NCBI GenBank assembly: GCA_963711375.1
Contig: CAVQDV010000005.1
Span: 992,001-1,056,000, forward strand
Source of the DNA: CAVQDV01 sp963711375
GTDB lineage: Bacteria > Pseudomonadota > Gammaproteobacteria > Coxiellales > Coxiellaceae
Reading direction: 5' to 3'
Length of the DNA: 64,000 nt
The notes under the pieces were generated by a model. The model was not told the DNA's origin, did not search any database, and saw nothing but the letters and a program-made list of their open reading frames with translations. Numbering within the stretch: the stretch's first letter is position 1; each line of letters opens with the position of its first letter. Made by a program: the position numbers and the translations under genes. Positions 1 to 9,200 of this stretch are shown here, one piece after another.

Positions 1-1191
1 CAGTTTCTCACGAGAGAGTAAAGGCGCAAAAGTCAAAGCCAGAAATAGCGATAAAAAATGGCTCGTGACAATTGTACTCATCACATCATTGGCGAATGCA
101 CCCAGCAAGAAAAATAAAATCAAAATACGGGCGATAAAACGTTCGCGAGATTCTAAATAAGTCGCTTGGTACCACAGCACCAAGAAAAAAGCAAAAACAG
201 CCGCTAATCCGACAAGCCCAAATTTCATAAAAATATTGAGATAATCGATATCGACCTGATCCTGCTCGACAGCGCGTTGAAAGCGTTCGGGGGGGAGCGA
301 ATGATAAGCGACACCAATTCCACCGGTGCCGTAGCCAAACCAGGGAGCCCGCTTTATTAAATACCAGCTATTTGAGGCCTGCGCATAACGCTTTCCAATG
401 GAAGTATTGCTATCTAAATAATGTTTATCTTTCGTTTGCATGAGCACTAAATTGACCCTTGCATGAAGTGTGGAAGAGAAGACATAGGCTAATCCGCATA
501 ATGAAATTACAACAAAAAGACCTGGAATTAGGCCCTGAAAATGAAATCGGTGATACATGAGATAACAAAATAATAAGCAAAAAGTGATATAACCACTTCT
601 TCCTTCTGACAGGATGAAAATATTAATAATCATCAGAAGGGCAATGATCAGTAAATAACTTCGCTTTCTTGGCTCTGATAAAAAGCGATCTAAAAGCAAA
701 ATGGCAGCAAAGGCCATCAATTCGCTTTGAACAATGTAGCTAACAAATAAAGCCGAGTGGCCACGATCAGGTCGCCAGGAAAAAAGCCCAAAATATTTAC
801 AGTAGGATAAAATTAGCGTGAGAATCATGGCGGCTAAAAATGCGTTGATTGCATAATCTCGCCATTTTTTCTCGATGAAAATAGGCATTAATAAAATAGT
901 ACCTAAAATCCAAAAATGTTTATAAAAGTCCTTAAGTCGATCATGCCATCCGCCCACGCTATAAGCCATTCCGACCACGTATAAAAGCAAATACAAGCCA
1001 ATAGCGAGAATAACGGGATGGCGCCACCAGTGTGGCTGTAAGCGCCACTGTCTTGCATTTAGAACTGCAAAAACCACAGCAAGAAGATACAATGGACCTA
1101 AAATGGTGACGGACAATGGCATACAAAAAACCGTGGCTACTAAGGTATAACCCGCAGCATTATTGAGCCAATTTGGTGTATTTTCTTGCAT
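1..1191 (-). CDS. O-antigen ligase / Wzy_C family membrane protein, partial
   Basis: The reading frame opens with ATG at 1191 and stays open for 397 codons to the window edge, so the C-terminus is missing. The translation (MQENTPNWLNNAAGYTLV...) is a run of hydrophobic helices with a long hydrophilic segment near residues 270-330, the topology of WaaL/Wzy_C-type proteins. A GRSGY segment near residue 205 resembles the conserved stretch of that family. WaaL joins undecaprenyl-linked O-antigen to lipid A-core at the periplasmic face of the inner membrane. It diverges from the wzx-led cluster. A polymerase (Wzy) is possible, but the separate membrane protein at 3502 suits that role better and a ligase suits this one. 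Confidence 0.8.
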   Translation of the reverse strand, partial: MQENTPNWLNNAAGYTLVATVFCMPLSVTILGPLYLLAVVFAVLNARQWRLQPHWWRHPVILAIGLYLLLYVVGMAYSVGGWHDRLKDFYKHFWILGTILLMPIFIEKKWRDYAINAFLAAMILTLILSYCKYFGLFSWRPDRGHSALFVSYIVQSELMAFAAILLLDRFLSEPRKRSYLLIIALLMIINIFILSEGRSGYITFCLLFCYLMYHRFHFQGLIPGLFVVISLCGLAYVFSSTLHARVNLVLMQTKDKHYLDSNTSIGKRYAQASNSWYLIKRAPWFGYGTGGIGVAYHSLPPERFQRAVEQDQVDIDYLNIFMKFGLVGLAAVFAFFLVLWYQATYLESRERFIARILILFFLLGAFANDVMSTIVTSHFLSLFLALTFAPLLSREKL

Positions 1192-1295
1192 GCGGCGATT
1201 CTAGCCATGTTTTGTCGGCACGTCAATTTATGTCGATTTTAGACTGGCTTTCTTATATCATCGGCTTTTTTCACTGGCACTGGCAAATTACAACA

Positions 1296-2579
1296 ATGAA
1301 ATCCCTGCTCAAAACGTCTTTTCTTACAGGCACTGCCACTTTTGTTAAGATTGTCACTGGCCTTGTGACCATTAAAATTATTGCCTTATATCTTGGGCCA
1401 AGTGGGGTAGCCAAACTTGGTCAATTTACCAATTTAATCAATATACTAGCAATTATTGCTGGCGGCGGAATCAGCCTTGGGGTGATTAAATACGTTGCTG
1501 AATACGCTTATGAGTCCGAAAAGACTCTAAAAGCCTTTATTAGTAGCAGTGTTGTATATACAGTTACTTTTTCCCTGATTACATCTGCCTTGGCCATTAT
1601 TTTTCAAAAATCTCTTTCCGAGTGGATAATTGGCTCTCAAAACTACGCCTACCTAATCGTAATCACTGCTTTCTCCCAATTCTTTTCAGCTTTAAATCTA
1701 TTGTTACTCGCCATTCTCAATGGATATAAGCAAATTGGCCGGATGACCTGGATAAACATACTAAGCAGCTTGCTCTGTGTTTGTGTTATTAGTTTTATGA
1801 CCATGATTTATGGCTTCCGTGGCGCCTTACTTGCACTTATCCTGACACAAGCCCTAGTTTTGCTCATTAATATCAGCCTAACTTACCATCAAAAATGGTT
1901 CAAATTCTTGCTTCATTTCAATGTAAGCTGGCAATATATCAAGAACTTATCGCACTATTCATTGATGAGCATCATCAGTACACTAACTGTCCCCGTGGCC
2001 CAAATTATCGTTCGCTATGATTTAAGCCGCCTGTTTACTTGGCACGCCGTTGGGTACTGGCAAGCCGTAATTCGCATCAGTGATTCATATTTAACGTTTG
2101 CAACCCTAGCGCTGACGGCCTATTACTTACCTCGTTTATCCGAACTCAAAAATACACAAGACATAAAAAAAGAAATGTGGACGGCTTACAAAGTGATTAT
2201 GCCCATAGTGCTCGTTTCCCTCTGTTTCATTTATTTCCTACGAGATTTCATAATTTATGCCTTATACAGCAAAGCTTTTCTACCAGCTCGAAATCTATTT
2301 CTTTTTCAACTAGTAGGCGATTTTTTTCGGATCGGCGGATGGCTCTTCACTTACCTACTTCTGGCTAAGGCTTGGACCAAAACTTACATAGCGACCGAAA
2401 TCGTTTTAAGCTTGTTATTTGTGGTTTTAAGCCATATTATCGCCAGAACTTATGGCTTGATCGGCGTGACATATAGCTTTACAATCACCTACGCAATATA
2501 TTGGGCCATTATGGCAGCCATTGGATTTTATTTTTTTAAGAAAGATAGCGAGCTATGTCAAATAAAACCCCACCTTTAG
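1296..2579 (+). CDS. wzx: O-antigen/lipid III flippase, Wzx(E)-like
   Basis: A polytopic membrane protein of about 12 predicted helices, 427 aa. The N-terminus (MKSLLKTSFLTGTATFVKIV, then a YLGPSGVAKLGQF stretch) is typical of WzxE/RfbX-type polysaccharide translocases of the MOP superfamily, which flip undecaprenyl-PP-linked repeat units across the inner membrane. The frame is open from a TTG at 1173, but that would overlap the divergent ligase start at 1191 and add an unusual leader, so ATG 1296 is chosen. No strong Shine-Dalgarno is visible. It leads the rightward O-antigen operon and its 3-prime end overlaps the next gene by 25 nt. Confidence 0.88.
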   Translation: MKSLLKTSFLTGTATFVKIVTGLVTIKIIALYLGPSGVAKLGQFTNLINILAIIAGGGISLGVIKYVAEYAYESEKTLKAFISSSVVYTVTFSLITSALAIIFQKSLSEWIIGSQNYAYLIVITAFSQFFSALNLLLLAILNGYKQIGRMTWINILSSLLCVCVISFMTMIYGFRGALLALILTQALVLLINISLTYHQKWFKFLLHFNVSWQYIKNLSHYSLMSIISTLTVPVAQIIVRYDLSRLFTWHAVGYWQAVIRISDSYLTFATLALTAYYLPRLSELKNTQDIKKEMWTAYKVIMPIVLVSLCFIYFLRDFIIYALYSKAFLPARNLFLFQLVGDFFRIGGWLFTYLLLAKAWTKTYIATEIVLSLLFVVLSHIIARTYGLIGVTYSFTITYAIYWAIMAAIGFYFFKKDSELCQIKPHL

Positions 2580-3499
2580 TCAGTATTGTGATACCGACTT
2601 TCAACGGTTTACCTTACCTTGAAGAGGCGATAGAGAGTGTTCTTTGTCAAACTTACAAAAATGTAGAGTTAATTGTTTTAGATGATGGATCTACTGATCA
2701 GACTTCAGCCTTTATGCAAAAATACAAAGAGATTTTCTTTTTTGAATCTCACGAAAACATGGGGCAGGCAAAAACACTCAATAAAGGATGGGCCGCGGCT
2801 CATGGTGACATTATCGGCTATTTAAGTGCTGATGATGTATTAACACCAGACGCTGTCGAAATTACAGTAAATTACTTTCTCAATAATCCAAAAGTAGTTC
2901 TTACCTATCCAGATAATATTTTAATAGACAACCAATCTCGCTTTATTAGAACCTATCATGCTCCTGATTATGACTATTACAAAATGATCAAAAATGCGGC
3001 CTGTCAAATTGGTGTTGGGGCTTTTATGTTGAAATCTGCTTTCGCGAAGGTAGGCGCGTGGAACCATGCTTATCGCTTAATGCCCGATTTTGAGCATCAA
3101 ATAAGACTAGCCCAAATCGGCGACTTCATCCACATACCTAAAATCTTGGGCCACTATCGAATTCACGAGCAATCCACCATGTTTGGAAAAGTCTCTTCTG
3201 AACGAGCTGATGAAAACATATTGTTAATGAAATCCTTGCTTAGTACAACATCAGACCCTCTATTAATCGGCATGAAAACGCAAATAATCGGAAAATCTTA
3301 TCTTATATCAGCGAGGACACACTGGCGCTCAAATCGCTTCTTAAAAGGGTCGTCTTATTTTCTTAAAGCCTTCTATTTATCTCCAAGCTTACTACTCGCA
3401 ATAAGCACATACAGAATTATTCTCAATGCATTATTAAATCGATTGCTTCATAGATCAATCCGGTTTTTTAGGAACCATTTCACTAAAGGGAAAGCATAA
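2555..3499 (+). CDS. Glycosyltransferase family 2
   Basis: A 314-aa protein with a GT-A fold front end: PLVSIVIPTFNGLPYLEEAI at residues 7-26, VLDDGSTD near residue 47 and GYLSADDV near residue 88. The last supplies the acidic metal/nucleotide-sugar-binding residues expected of GT2 enzymes. The C-terminal 100 residues are basic and hydrophobic, suggesting peripheral membrane association. It probably adds one sugar to the lipid-linked O-unit in the cytoplasm; acceptor and donor cannot be read from sequence. The ATG lies inside the end of wzx (25-nt overlap), which implies translational coupling. Confidence 0.87.
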   Translation: MSNKTPPLVSIVIPTFNGLPYLEEAIESVLCQTYKNVELIVLDDGSTDQTSAFMQKYKEIFFFESHENMGQAKTLNKGWAAAHGDIIGYLSADDVLTPDAVEITVNYFLNNPKVVLTYPDNILIDNQSRFIRTYHAPDYDYYKMIKNAACQIGVGAFMLKSAFAKVGAWNHAYRLMPDFEHQIRLAQIGDFIHIPKILGHYRIHEQSTMFGKVSSERADENILLMKSLLSTTSDPLLIGMKTQIIGKSYLISARTHWRSNRFLKGSSYFLKAFYLSPSLLLAISTYRIILNALLNRLLHRSIRFFRNHFTKGKA

Positions 3500-3501
3500 G
3501 C

Positions 3502-5028
3502 ATGAATGGTATTTGCACCAAGATTTTTGGAGTTATTCTCGTTAACTTTCTTGCCATAGCTTCTTTGTTTGCGATACCATACTATCCTGGCTCAAGCCTC
3601 GTATTTTTGTTATTTGATTTCGTATGGCTGGTAATTTTATTTCTCTGCTTAACAAGACCAAAGTCGTATTCCTGGTTTTTCATTGGGATGATGTTATTTT
3701 TGGGATTCTGGGCCAAAGCAATGCTTTATTTTTTAGTGCAAGTATTTCCTATCGAACCCATTGGTTATTGGATATGGGGTGAATCTTCCTATCTTTGGGA
3801 CCGTGTCTTAATGGTGTCCATTGTTTCTGGCATTGGAGTGATGGCTAGCTACTTTATTGTCGATTATTTACTACCTTTTCAAACTAAGAAAAAAGTATTG
3901 TTAAAGCCCGTCATAGAGGCTAAATTTCTATATTTCAAGTACAAAAACTTAGTTTGGCTATTTTTGATAATTAGTATCTTGATCCTAAATTTTTTAAATG
4001 TTATCGGCCAATTAAACCTAACTGCCTTGCCTCAAAAATGGGTCCTCCCACTTCATATGAACGCCTTATTTGACTGGTTACTCATCTTTGTCACTCCTCT
4101 TTGTCTTTCCTTACTGATTAGTTGGGAGTATGACAACTCATCAAGCAATTTCCGCCTGTTATTAAGTATTATTTTTCTCTCAGCAAGCTTAACCGCTATA
4201 ACAACTCTAAGCCGCGCAACTTACCCATTTTGGACCATCCCTTTGTTAATTGTCTTTTTTTCAAAAAATGCTTCGGTTAAAAATATAGGGTCCGTTGCAT
4301 TAAGAAATAAAAGTGTCATTTGCACTTACCTCATCTTAGCTGTAATAACTCTTTATTCTGTGCAAAAACTTCGTGCTCACTATTATCTTCCCCAAACGCA
4401 AGAGAATCATCAGAAAACTGAAACTCCAACAATATCTCACTCTCACCAGGACATAAAAATTCTCCCAACATCTCACGCACATAAGATTATTCAAACAACA
4501 ACTCCTTCCGCCCCGCTACATATTTCGGTATTTTTTCCTATAGAACGATGGATCGGGTTAGAAGCCATCATGGCAACGACGGCTTTTCAAGAAGGGGGAA
4601 TGGACTTTTTCAAGACGGCTCTACTGGAAAAACCCAGCTTCACTGACAGGGTCGGTATTTATACTCAAAAGGTGCTCGCCCTCGATTATCACCCCGTTAA
4701 GAATAAATCATTTTCATCCTTACCAGGACTCGTTGGCTTTTTAAATTACTCTCAATCACTGCCTATTGTTTTTATTGGAATATTTATTATTTCTTTAGTT
4801 TTAATTTCACTTGAGAAAATGAGCTCTTATTTTTTTAACTCACCTTTTCTTAATGCTCAGCAGGGCATAATTTTAAGTTATTGGTGCGTATCGGGATTAA
4901 ATATTCCCTATTTGGGTGTGATCAATTTTTTGGAGTGTCTATTTGTCAACCTTGTCTTTATTACTGTAATGCTTGCCTTTTATTATTTAAACTCTCGGAG
5001 AGCGCACACCGCTCTTTCAAGGACTTGA
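3502..5028 (+). CDS. Polytopic membrane protein, candidate O-antigen polymerase (Wzy)
   Basis: A 508-aa protein with about 11-12 hydrophobic segments and one large hydrophilic loop (roughly residues 295-390, rich in His/Gln/Thr), then further helices. Wzy polymerases are poorly conserved in sequence but share this topology of many helices plus a big periplasmic loop. The position between wzx, glycosyltransferase and nucleotide-sugar genes supports Wzy. The first ATG is used, 3 nt after the stop of the upstream GT2 gene. The function is inferred from topology and context, not from a recognised motif. Confidence 0.6.
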   Translation: MNGICTKIFGVILVNFLAIASLFAIPYYPGSSLVFLLFDFVWLVILFLCLTRPKSYSWFFIGMMLFLGFWAKAMLYFLVQVFPIEPIGYWIWGESSYLWDRVLMVSIVSGIGVMASYFIVDYLLPFQTKKKVLLKPVIEAKFLYFKYKNLVWLFLIISILILNFLNVIGQLNLTALPQKWVLPLHMNALFDWLLIFVTPLCLSLLISWEYDNSSSNFRLLLSIIFLSASLTAITTLSRATYPFWTIPLLIVFFSKNASVKNIGSVALRNKSVICTYLILAVITLYSVQKLRAHYYLPQTQENHQKTETPTISHSHQDIKILPTSHAHKIIQTTTPSAPLHISVFFPIERWIGLEAIMATTAFQEGGMDFFKTALLEKPSFTDRVGIYTQKVLALDYHPVKNKSFSSLPGLVGFLNYSQSLPIVFIGIFIISLVLISLEKMSSYFFNSPFLNAQQGIILSYWCVSGLNIPYLGVINFLECLFVNLVFITVMLAFYYLNSRRAHTALSRT

Positions 5029-5029
5029 A

Positions 5030-5983
5030 ATGGTAAAAAAAGTAAGCATCTTCGGAGCGAGCGGATTTGTTGGAAAGCATCTTGTCCATAAACTCCTTCA
5101 GAATAAGGTGTTTGAAGAAGTAAAACTCTTTTCGCGCCATCCTATTTCCCTCCAATATCCAGTTTCAGGTATGCTCCACACAGTTATTGGAGACTTACTC
5201 GATAAAAATACCTTAAAATTAGCTATTGAAGCCGGCGATACGGTAATTAATTTGACGTATCTTTCACAAAACCCAAACGATAATGCCACAGCACTCCGAA
5301 ATTTAGCAGAAATTTCCGCCGAGAAAAAAATAGCTCGCTTGATTCACTGCAGCACAGCCTCAGTTTATGGAAATATAAGTCACCCCTTGCTAAACGAAAA
5401 AACTCCATGCAATCCAAGTTCATCTTATGAAAGGTCAAAGTTATTACTTGAAAATTTATTGATAAATGACTTTTCCAACAACTTTGAAATCGCTCTTTTG
5501 AGGCCCACTCAAATTTTTGGCGCTTATGGTAAAAATCTAATAAAACAGGCCGATGAAATTAGCACCGGAAATTCTTTTAAAAATTATTTAAAATCTTGCC
5601 TGCTTTCAAAACGTTATTTAAATCTCGTTGGAGTAGAGAATGTGGTTTCTGCGATAATTTGTTTAGCCGAAGCTCAACAACTGCAGGAGAATATTTATCT
5701 GCTTAGCGACGACGGAGAAATTCCGCTCACCTACCTAGATGTAGAAAAAAAATTGGGCGCTCTTTTGGGTGCCAAAAAAAGGACTTTCCCCATCATTCAA
5801 TTTCCCTTATGGATATATAAAACTTTATATCGAGGATTTCGGCAGAAAAAAATTAATCCTACTCAGATTTATCGCGGGGAAAATTTATCAAAATTGGGTT
5901 ATCGTCCAGAGATCTCGTTGGATGACGCATTAGCTAAATTTGCTTCCTGGTACAAAACAGAGCGTGAAAATGAAAATCCTTAA
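5030..5983 (+). CDS. NAD-dependent epimerase/dehydratase (extended SDR)
   Basis: A 317-aa Rossmann-fold protein. The nucleotide-binding glycine motif GASGFVG is at residues 9-15, an HCSTASVYG segment supplies the catalytic Ser region, and SYERSK gives the YxxxK active-site pair. This is the extended short-chain dehydrogenase pattern of nucleotide-sugar epimerases and reductases. ATG 5030 has an AAGGA-like site just upstream and follows the wzy-like gene by 1 nt. The 3-prime end overlaps the next glycosyltransferase by 14 nt. The exact sugar substrate is unknown; a role in making one activated sugar of the O-unit is inferred from context. Confidence 0.8.
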   Translation: MVKKVSIFGASGFVGKHLVHKLLQNKVFEEVKLFSRHPISLQYPVSGMLHTVIGDLLDKNTLKLAIEAGDTVINLTYLSQNPNDNATALRNLAEISAEKKIARLIHCSTASVYGNISHPLLNEKTPCNPSSSYERSKLLLENLLINDFSNNFEIALLRPTQIFGAYGKNLIKQADEISTGNSFKNYLKSCLLSKRYLNLVGVENVVSAIICLAEAQQLQENIYLLSDDGEIPLTYLDVEKKLGALLGAKKRTFPIIQFPLWIYKTLYRGFRQKKINPTQIYRGENLSKLGYRPEISLDDALAKFASWYKTERENENP

Positions 5984-7109
5984 CGTCAACCATTCAATTG
6001 ACTGCATTACCGGAGGGGGTACAGCGGAACGGAGTTATCAAATCAGCCGATTTTTACAGAAAAAAGGTTTCGAATGCCAGATACTCACGCTGGATCCACT
6101 GCCTTCGACCGAAAAAATCGATGCCCTATCAGGCGTGAAAATAATAAGCCTCCCTTGTTGGAATAGGCGATTTTACGTGCCAAAACCAGCGCTTTTGAAA
6201 ATTCGGTCAGCTGTAAAAAATGCGGATATTGTTTGTTTAAATGGGCACTGGACCTTGCTGAATCTTCTTGTGTATTTTTTTATCCGACAATGTCAAAAAC
6301 CTTATATTGTTACGCCAGCTGGCGCATTACCTATTTTTGGCCGATCAAGAATTCTTAAAAAAATGTATAATTTTCTAGGTGGGTCTCAATTAATTAAAAA
6401 GGCCCATGGCTTTGTTGCCATTGCGTCAAATGAAGTTGAGCACTTTACCGATTATGGGATACCGAAACAAGATATTATTTTTATTCCAAATGGAGTCGAC
6501 CCAACTCTTTTTTCTGACCTTAATAACACTTTTATTCCACCCACAAAAAACCCTTATATATTGTTCGTGGGTCGACTAAGCCTCATCAAAGGCCCTGATC
6601 TTTTAATAGAAGCGTTTTCAAAGCTCCCTCAACGGTTTGATTCGTACCATCTCATTTTAGCTGGCCCTGATGAAGGCCTGTTAGCGCCGCTTAAAAAAAT
6701 GATCGAAAAATTCAAACTGGCCGATCGCATTCATTTCACCGGTCCGGTGAGTGGTATACAAAAAACAATGCTCTATCAAAATTCTGAATTTTTAGTAATC
6801 CCATCTCGATCAGAAGCGATGTCTATGGTGGTACTTGAGGCGGGTTGCCTTGGAAAACCAGCATTAATTACAAATCAATGCGGTTTTGACGAAATTGAAA
6901 AAATTAGAGGTGGCTTTGTTGTGGAAGCAAACGCAGATGGATTACAAAAGGGACTGAATAAAATGCTGGAGAATTCCTCCACACTTGCCATGTTGGGAGA
7001 CAATCTCAAAAACCATATTCTCACAAAGTATTCTTGGGATCTAATTATTGAAACTCTAATTAATTTATTAGAAAAAATAATTCCCATATCTAGAGGTGCT
7101 TCAAAATGA
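5970..7109 (+). CDS. Glycosyltransferase family 4 (GT-B fold)
   Basis: A 379-aa protein beginning MKILNVNHSIDCITGGGTAE, with the glycine-rich acceptor-side loop of GT-B enzymes. The C-terminal half has FVGRLSLIKGPDLLIEAF and the nucleotide-sugar site EAMSMVVLEAGCLGKPAL with the E-x7-E spacing typical of GT4. The frame extends upstream to a TTG at 5940, but the family-typical MKIL start at ATG 5970 is chosen; it overlaps the preceding SDR gene by 14 nt. It probably transfers a hexose or HexNAc to the growing O-unit in the cytoplasm. Confidence 0.87.
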   Translation: MKILNVNHSIDCITGGGTAERSYQISRFLQKKGFECQILTLDPLPSTEKIDALSGVKIISLPCWNRRFYVPKPALLKIRSAVKNADIVCLNGHWTLLNLLVYFFIRQCQKPYIVTPAGALPIFGRSRILKKMYNFLGGSQLIKKAHGFVAIASNEVEHFTDYGIPKQDIIFIPNGVDPTLFSDLNNTFIPPTKNPYILFVGRLSLIKGPDLLIEAFSKLPQRFDSYHLILAGPDEGLLAPLKKMIEKFKLADRIHFTGPVSGIQKTMLYQNSEFLVIPSRSEAMSMVVLEAGCLGKPALITNQCGFDEIEKIRGGFVVEANADGLQKGLNKMLENSSTLAMLGDNLKNHILTKYSWDLIIETLINLLEKIIPISRGASK

Positions 7110-8308
7110 AAATTTTATTGATAACTCAACATTATTCTCCTGAGCAGGGCTTCGTAACCTCCGATATTGCTGAGTTTCTGTCCGCAGAAGGACATCAAGT
7201 AACGGTTTTAACCGCTCATCCCAATTACCCCCACGGGAAATTTTTTGACTCGGTAAAATCGCTTTGGCCAACAAAAAAAATGGAGAATGGTCTCAGTGTT
7301 TGGCGACTGCCCTTTTATCCTTACCACGGCCTGTCTAAGGTAAGACGTTTTATTTCCTATTTGTCTTTCGCCTCCATCGCAGCCTTATTTGCACCATTTG
7401 TTTGTGCACGTCCAAAATTAGTTCTCGTTTATCAAACGCCTTTCACAAGCGCTCTCGCCTCTTTTTGGCATAAGTATGTTTTACGTTCAAAGCTCGCTTT
7501 CATCTGCGCCGATTTATGGCCAGAAAGTTTTACGGCGTCCGGAGTTGCGCCAAATTCTTTTCTATTAAATCTCATGTATTCTTACTCCAAATGGATTAAT
7601 TTTAGAGCGAATCTTTTAATATGCACTTCGCAAGGGATAATGAAACGATATGCAAGCGATGGAATTCCTCAGGAAAAATTAACATTAATTCCAGTGTGGA
7701 CTGAATGTCCTCCAAAAGATATTGGCATTAATTTTCCAAACAATCTTAGCCCCGTTATTGTCTATGCAGGAAATATGGGGCCGGCACAAAAAATGGATTT
7801 CCTTGTAGAAGCGGCTTCCATTCTCCAAAGTAAAAAAATAGGCGTACAAATTAATATTTATGGCATAGGCTCAGAACTGGAAAAATTAACAAAGCTCGCT
7901 GACTCACTTGGACTTGTCAATATATCCTTTCATGGAAGAGTGGCACCGGAGCTAGTAATCCAGGCCATACAGGCATCCGACGCCCAAATCGTTCACCTGG
8001 CCAAAACATCCTTATTTTCAATGACAATTCCCTCTAAATTATTATTTTCACTCTCACTTGGAAAACCGATTTTTTGCGGATTAACAGGGGAATCTCTCAA
8101 CATTGCGGAAAGCAGCGGGGCCGCCCTCGTCTTTTCACAAGAATCTGGATCAAGCTTCGCAGAGTCTGTAGAGAAATTTATTACACTTTCTCCCGAAACG
8201 AGAAAAAGCATGGGCAATAAGGCTAGGGAATATTACCTTAAAAACTATGAAAAAACCGAACTTCTGATACAATATGGCTCTTTGCTTACCGAAAAATGTA
8301 GGGGTTAA
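7106..8308 (+). CDS. wbuB: WbuB-like glycosyltransferase family 4
   Basis: A 400-aa GT-B protein. The N-terminus (MKILLITQHYSPEQGF, then VLTAHPNYPHGKFF) is characteristic of the WbuB/WcaI-type subgroup that transfers L-FucNAc or related 6-deoxy-L-HexNAc residues. A Rossmann-like C-terminal half contains VIVYAGNMGPAQKMDFLVEA. ATG 7106 overlaps the upstream stop (ATGA) and has an AGAGGTG ribosome site. Its presence agrees with the fnlA/fnlC-type genes at 10191-12364, which would make its donor sugar. The donor assignment is inference from this pairing. Confidence 0.8.
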   Translation: MKILLITQHYSPEQGFVTSDIAEFLSAEGHQVTVLTAHPNYPHGKFFDSVKSLWPTKKMENGLSVWRLPFYPYHGLSKVRRFISYLSFASIAALFAPFVCARPKLVLVYQTPFTSALASFWHKYVLRSKLAFICADLWPESFTASGVAPNSFLLNLMYSYSKWINFRANLLICTSQGIMKRYASDGIPQEKLTLIPVWTECPPKDIGINFPNNLSPVIVYAGNMGPAQKMDFLVEAASILQSKKIGVQINIYGIGSELEKLTKLADSLGLVNISFHGRVAPELVIQAIQASDAQIVHLAKTSLFSMTIPSKLLFSLSLGKPIFCGLTGESLNIAESSGAALVFSQESGSSFAESVEKFITLSPETRKSMGNKAREYYLKNYEKTELLIQYGSLLTEKCRG

Positions 8309-8312
8309 CACG

Positions 8313-9200
8313 ATGAAAATACTGATTATCGGCGGGGATGGCATGCTCGGTCATCAAATGCTAAAACAATTAAAACTAAAACACGATGTTCGCGTTGTAC
8401 TGCGACAGGAATATTCACATTATAGTCACCTGAAACTTTTCGAAGCTAAAAATTGTTACACTGGCATTGATATCCGTCGTGATTTTGAAGATTTAATCCG
8501 AATATTTTCAGATTTCAAACCCAATGCCGTCATAAATGCGGTGGGTATTATTAAACAACGAAAAGCCGCTAAAGATATTTTTCCATCCATTGAAATTAAT
8601 ACTTTATTTCCTCATAGACTTTATAATTTATGCCAAACCATTGGGGCCCGAATGATTCATTTCAGCACGGACTGTGTCTTTAGTGGCAAGACTGGAAATT
8701 ATTCAGAATTAGACCTTCCAGATTCTGAAGATTTATATGGAAAAAGTAAGCACCTTGGAGAAATTGACGCCCCCCATTGCGTAACGATTCGTTCTTCCAT
8801 TATTGGTCTCGAATTATCGAGAAAACTGGCATTGCTCGAGTGGTTTCTTGCGCAAAGCGGCACAATTAAAGGTTATCGCCATGCGATATACAGCGGCTTA
8901 ACAACAATAGAAATGTCCCGGCTTGTCGAAATAATTTTAGAGAGTCATCTTACTTTATCTGGAGTGTGGCATGTCTCAAGCAATCCAATTTCTAAATTTG
9001 ATTTGCTAAGTAAATTAGCCGCATTATTAAATCGCGATGACATCTCCATATTGCCTGACGACAGCTTTAAATGCGAACGCAGTCTTAACAGCAATAAATT
9101 TAGAGAAGCCACAGGGTATGTACCTCCATCACAAGCGGACATGTTAGCCGAACTCGCTAATGAAATTAAATTAACACGATACTCTATGCTGAAAACCTAA
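8313..9200 (+). CDS. RmlD-like SDR reductase of nucleotide-sugar synthesis
   Basis: A 295-aa RmlD_sub_bind-type protein: GGDGMLG glycine motif at residues 7-13, AVGIIKQ near residue 75, STDCVFSG near 121 and a YGKSK active-site YxxxK near 143. RmlD enzymes reduce 4-keto-6-deoxy-L-sugars. Beside FnlA- and FnlC-type enzymes, the precedent is WbvR of Vibrio cholerae O37, an RmlD homologue acting between the WbjB-type dehydratase and the 2-epimerase to give UDP-L-RhaNAc/L-QuiNAc. It lacks the extra C-terminal cupin part of the CapF/WbjC reductases used for L-FucNAc. ATG 8313 is chosen over an in-frame ATG at 8274. Confidence 0.78.
   Translation: MKILIIGGDGMLGHQMLKQLKLKHDVRVVLRQEYSHYSHLKLFEAKNCYTGIDIRRDFEDLIRIFSDFKPNAVINAVGIIKQRKAAKDIFPSIEINTLFPHRLYNLCQTIGARMIHFSTDCVFSGKTGNYSELDLPDSEDLYGKSKHLGEIDAPHCVTIRSSIIGLELSRKLALLEWFLAQSGTIKGYRHAIYSGLTTIEMSRLVEIILESHLTLSGVWHVSSNPISKFDLLSKLAALLNRDDISILPDDSFKCERSLNSNKFREATGYVPPSQADMLAELANEIKLTRYSMLKT

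Noticed and set aside
5940..5969. Upstream TTG start for the GT4 gene, and similar upstream codons for wzx, atpD, atpB, mnmE, rsmB and the cyclase gene.
   Set aside because: Family N-termini, ribosome sites and gene overlaps all favour the later ATG codons given in the annotation.
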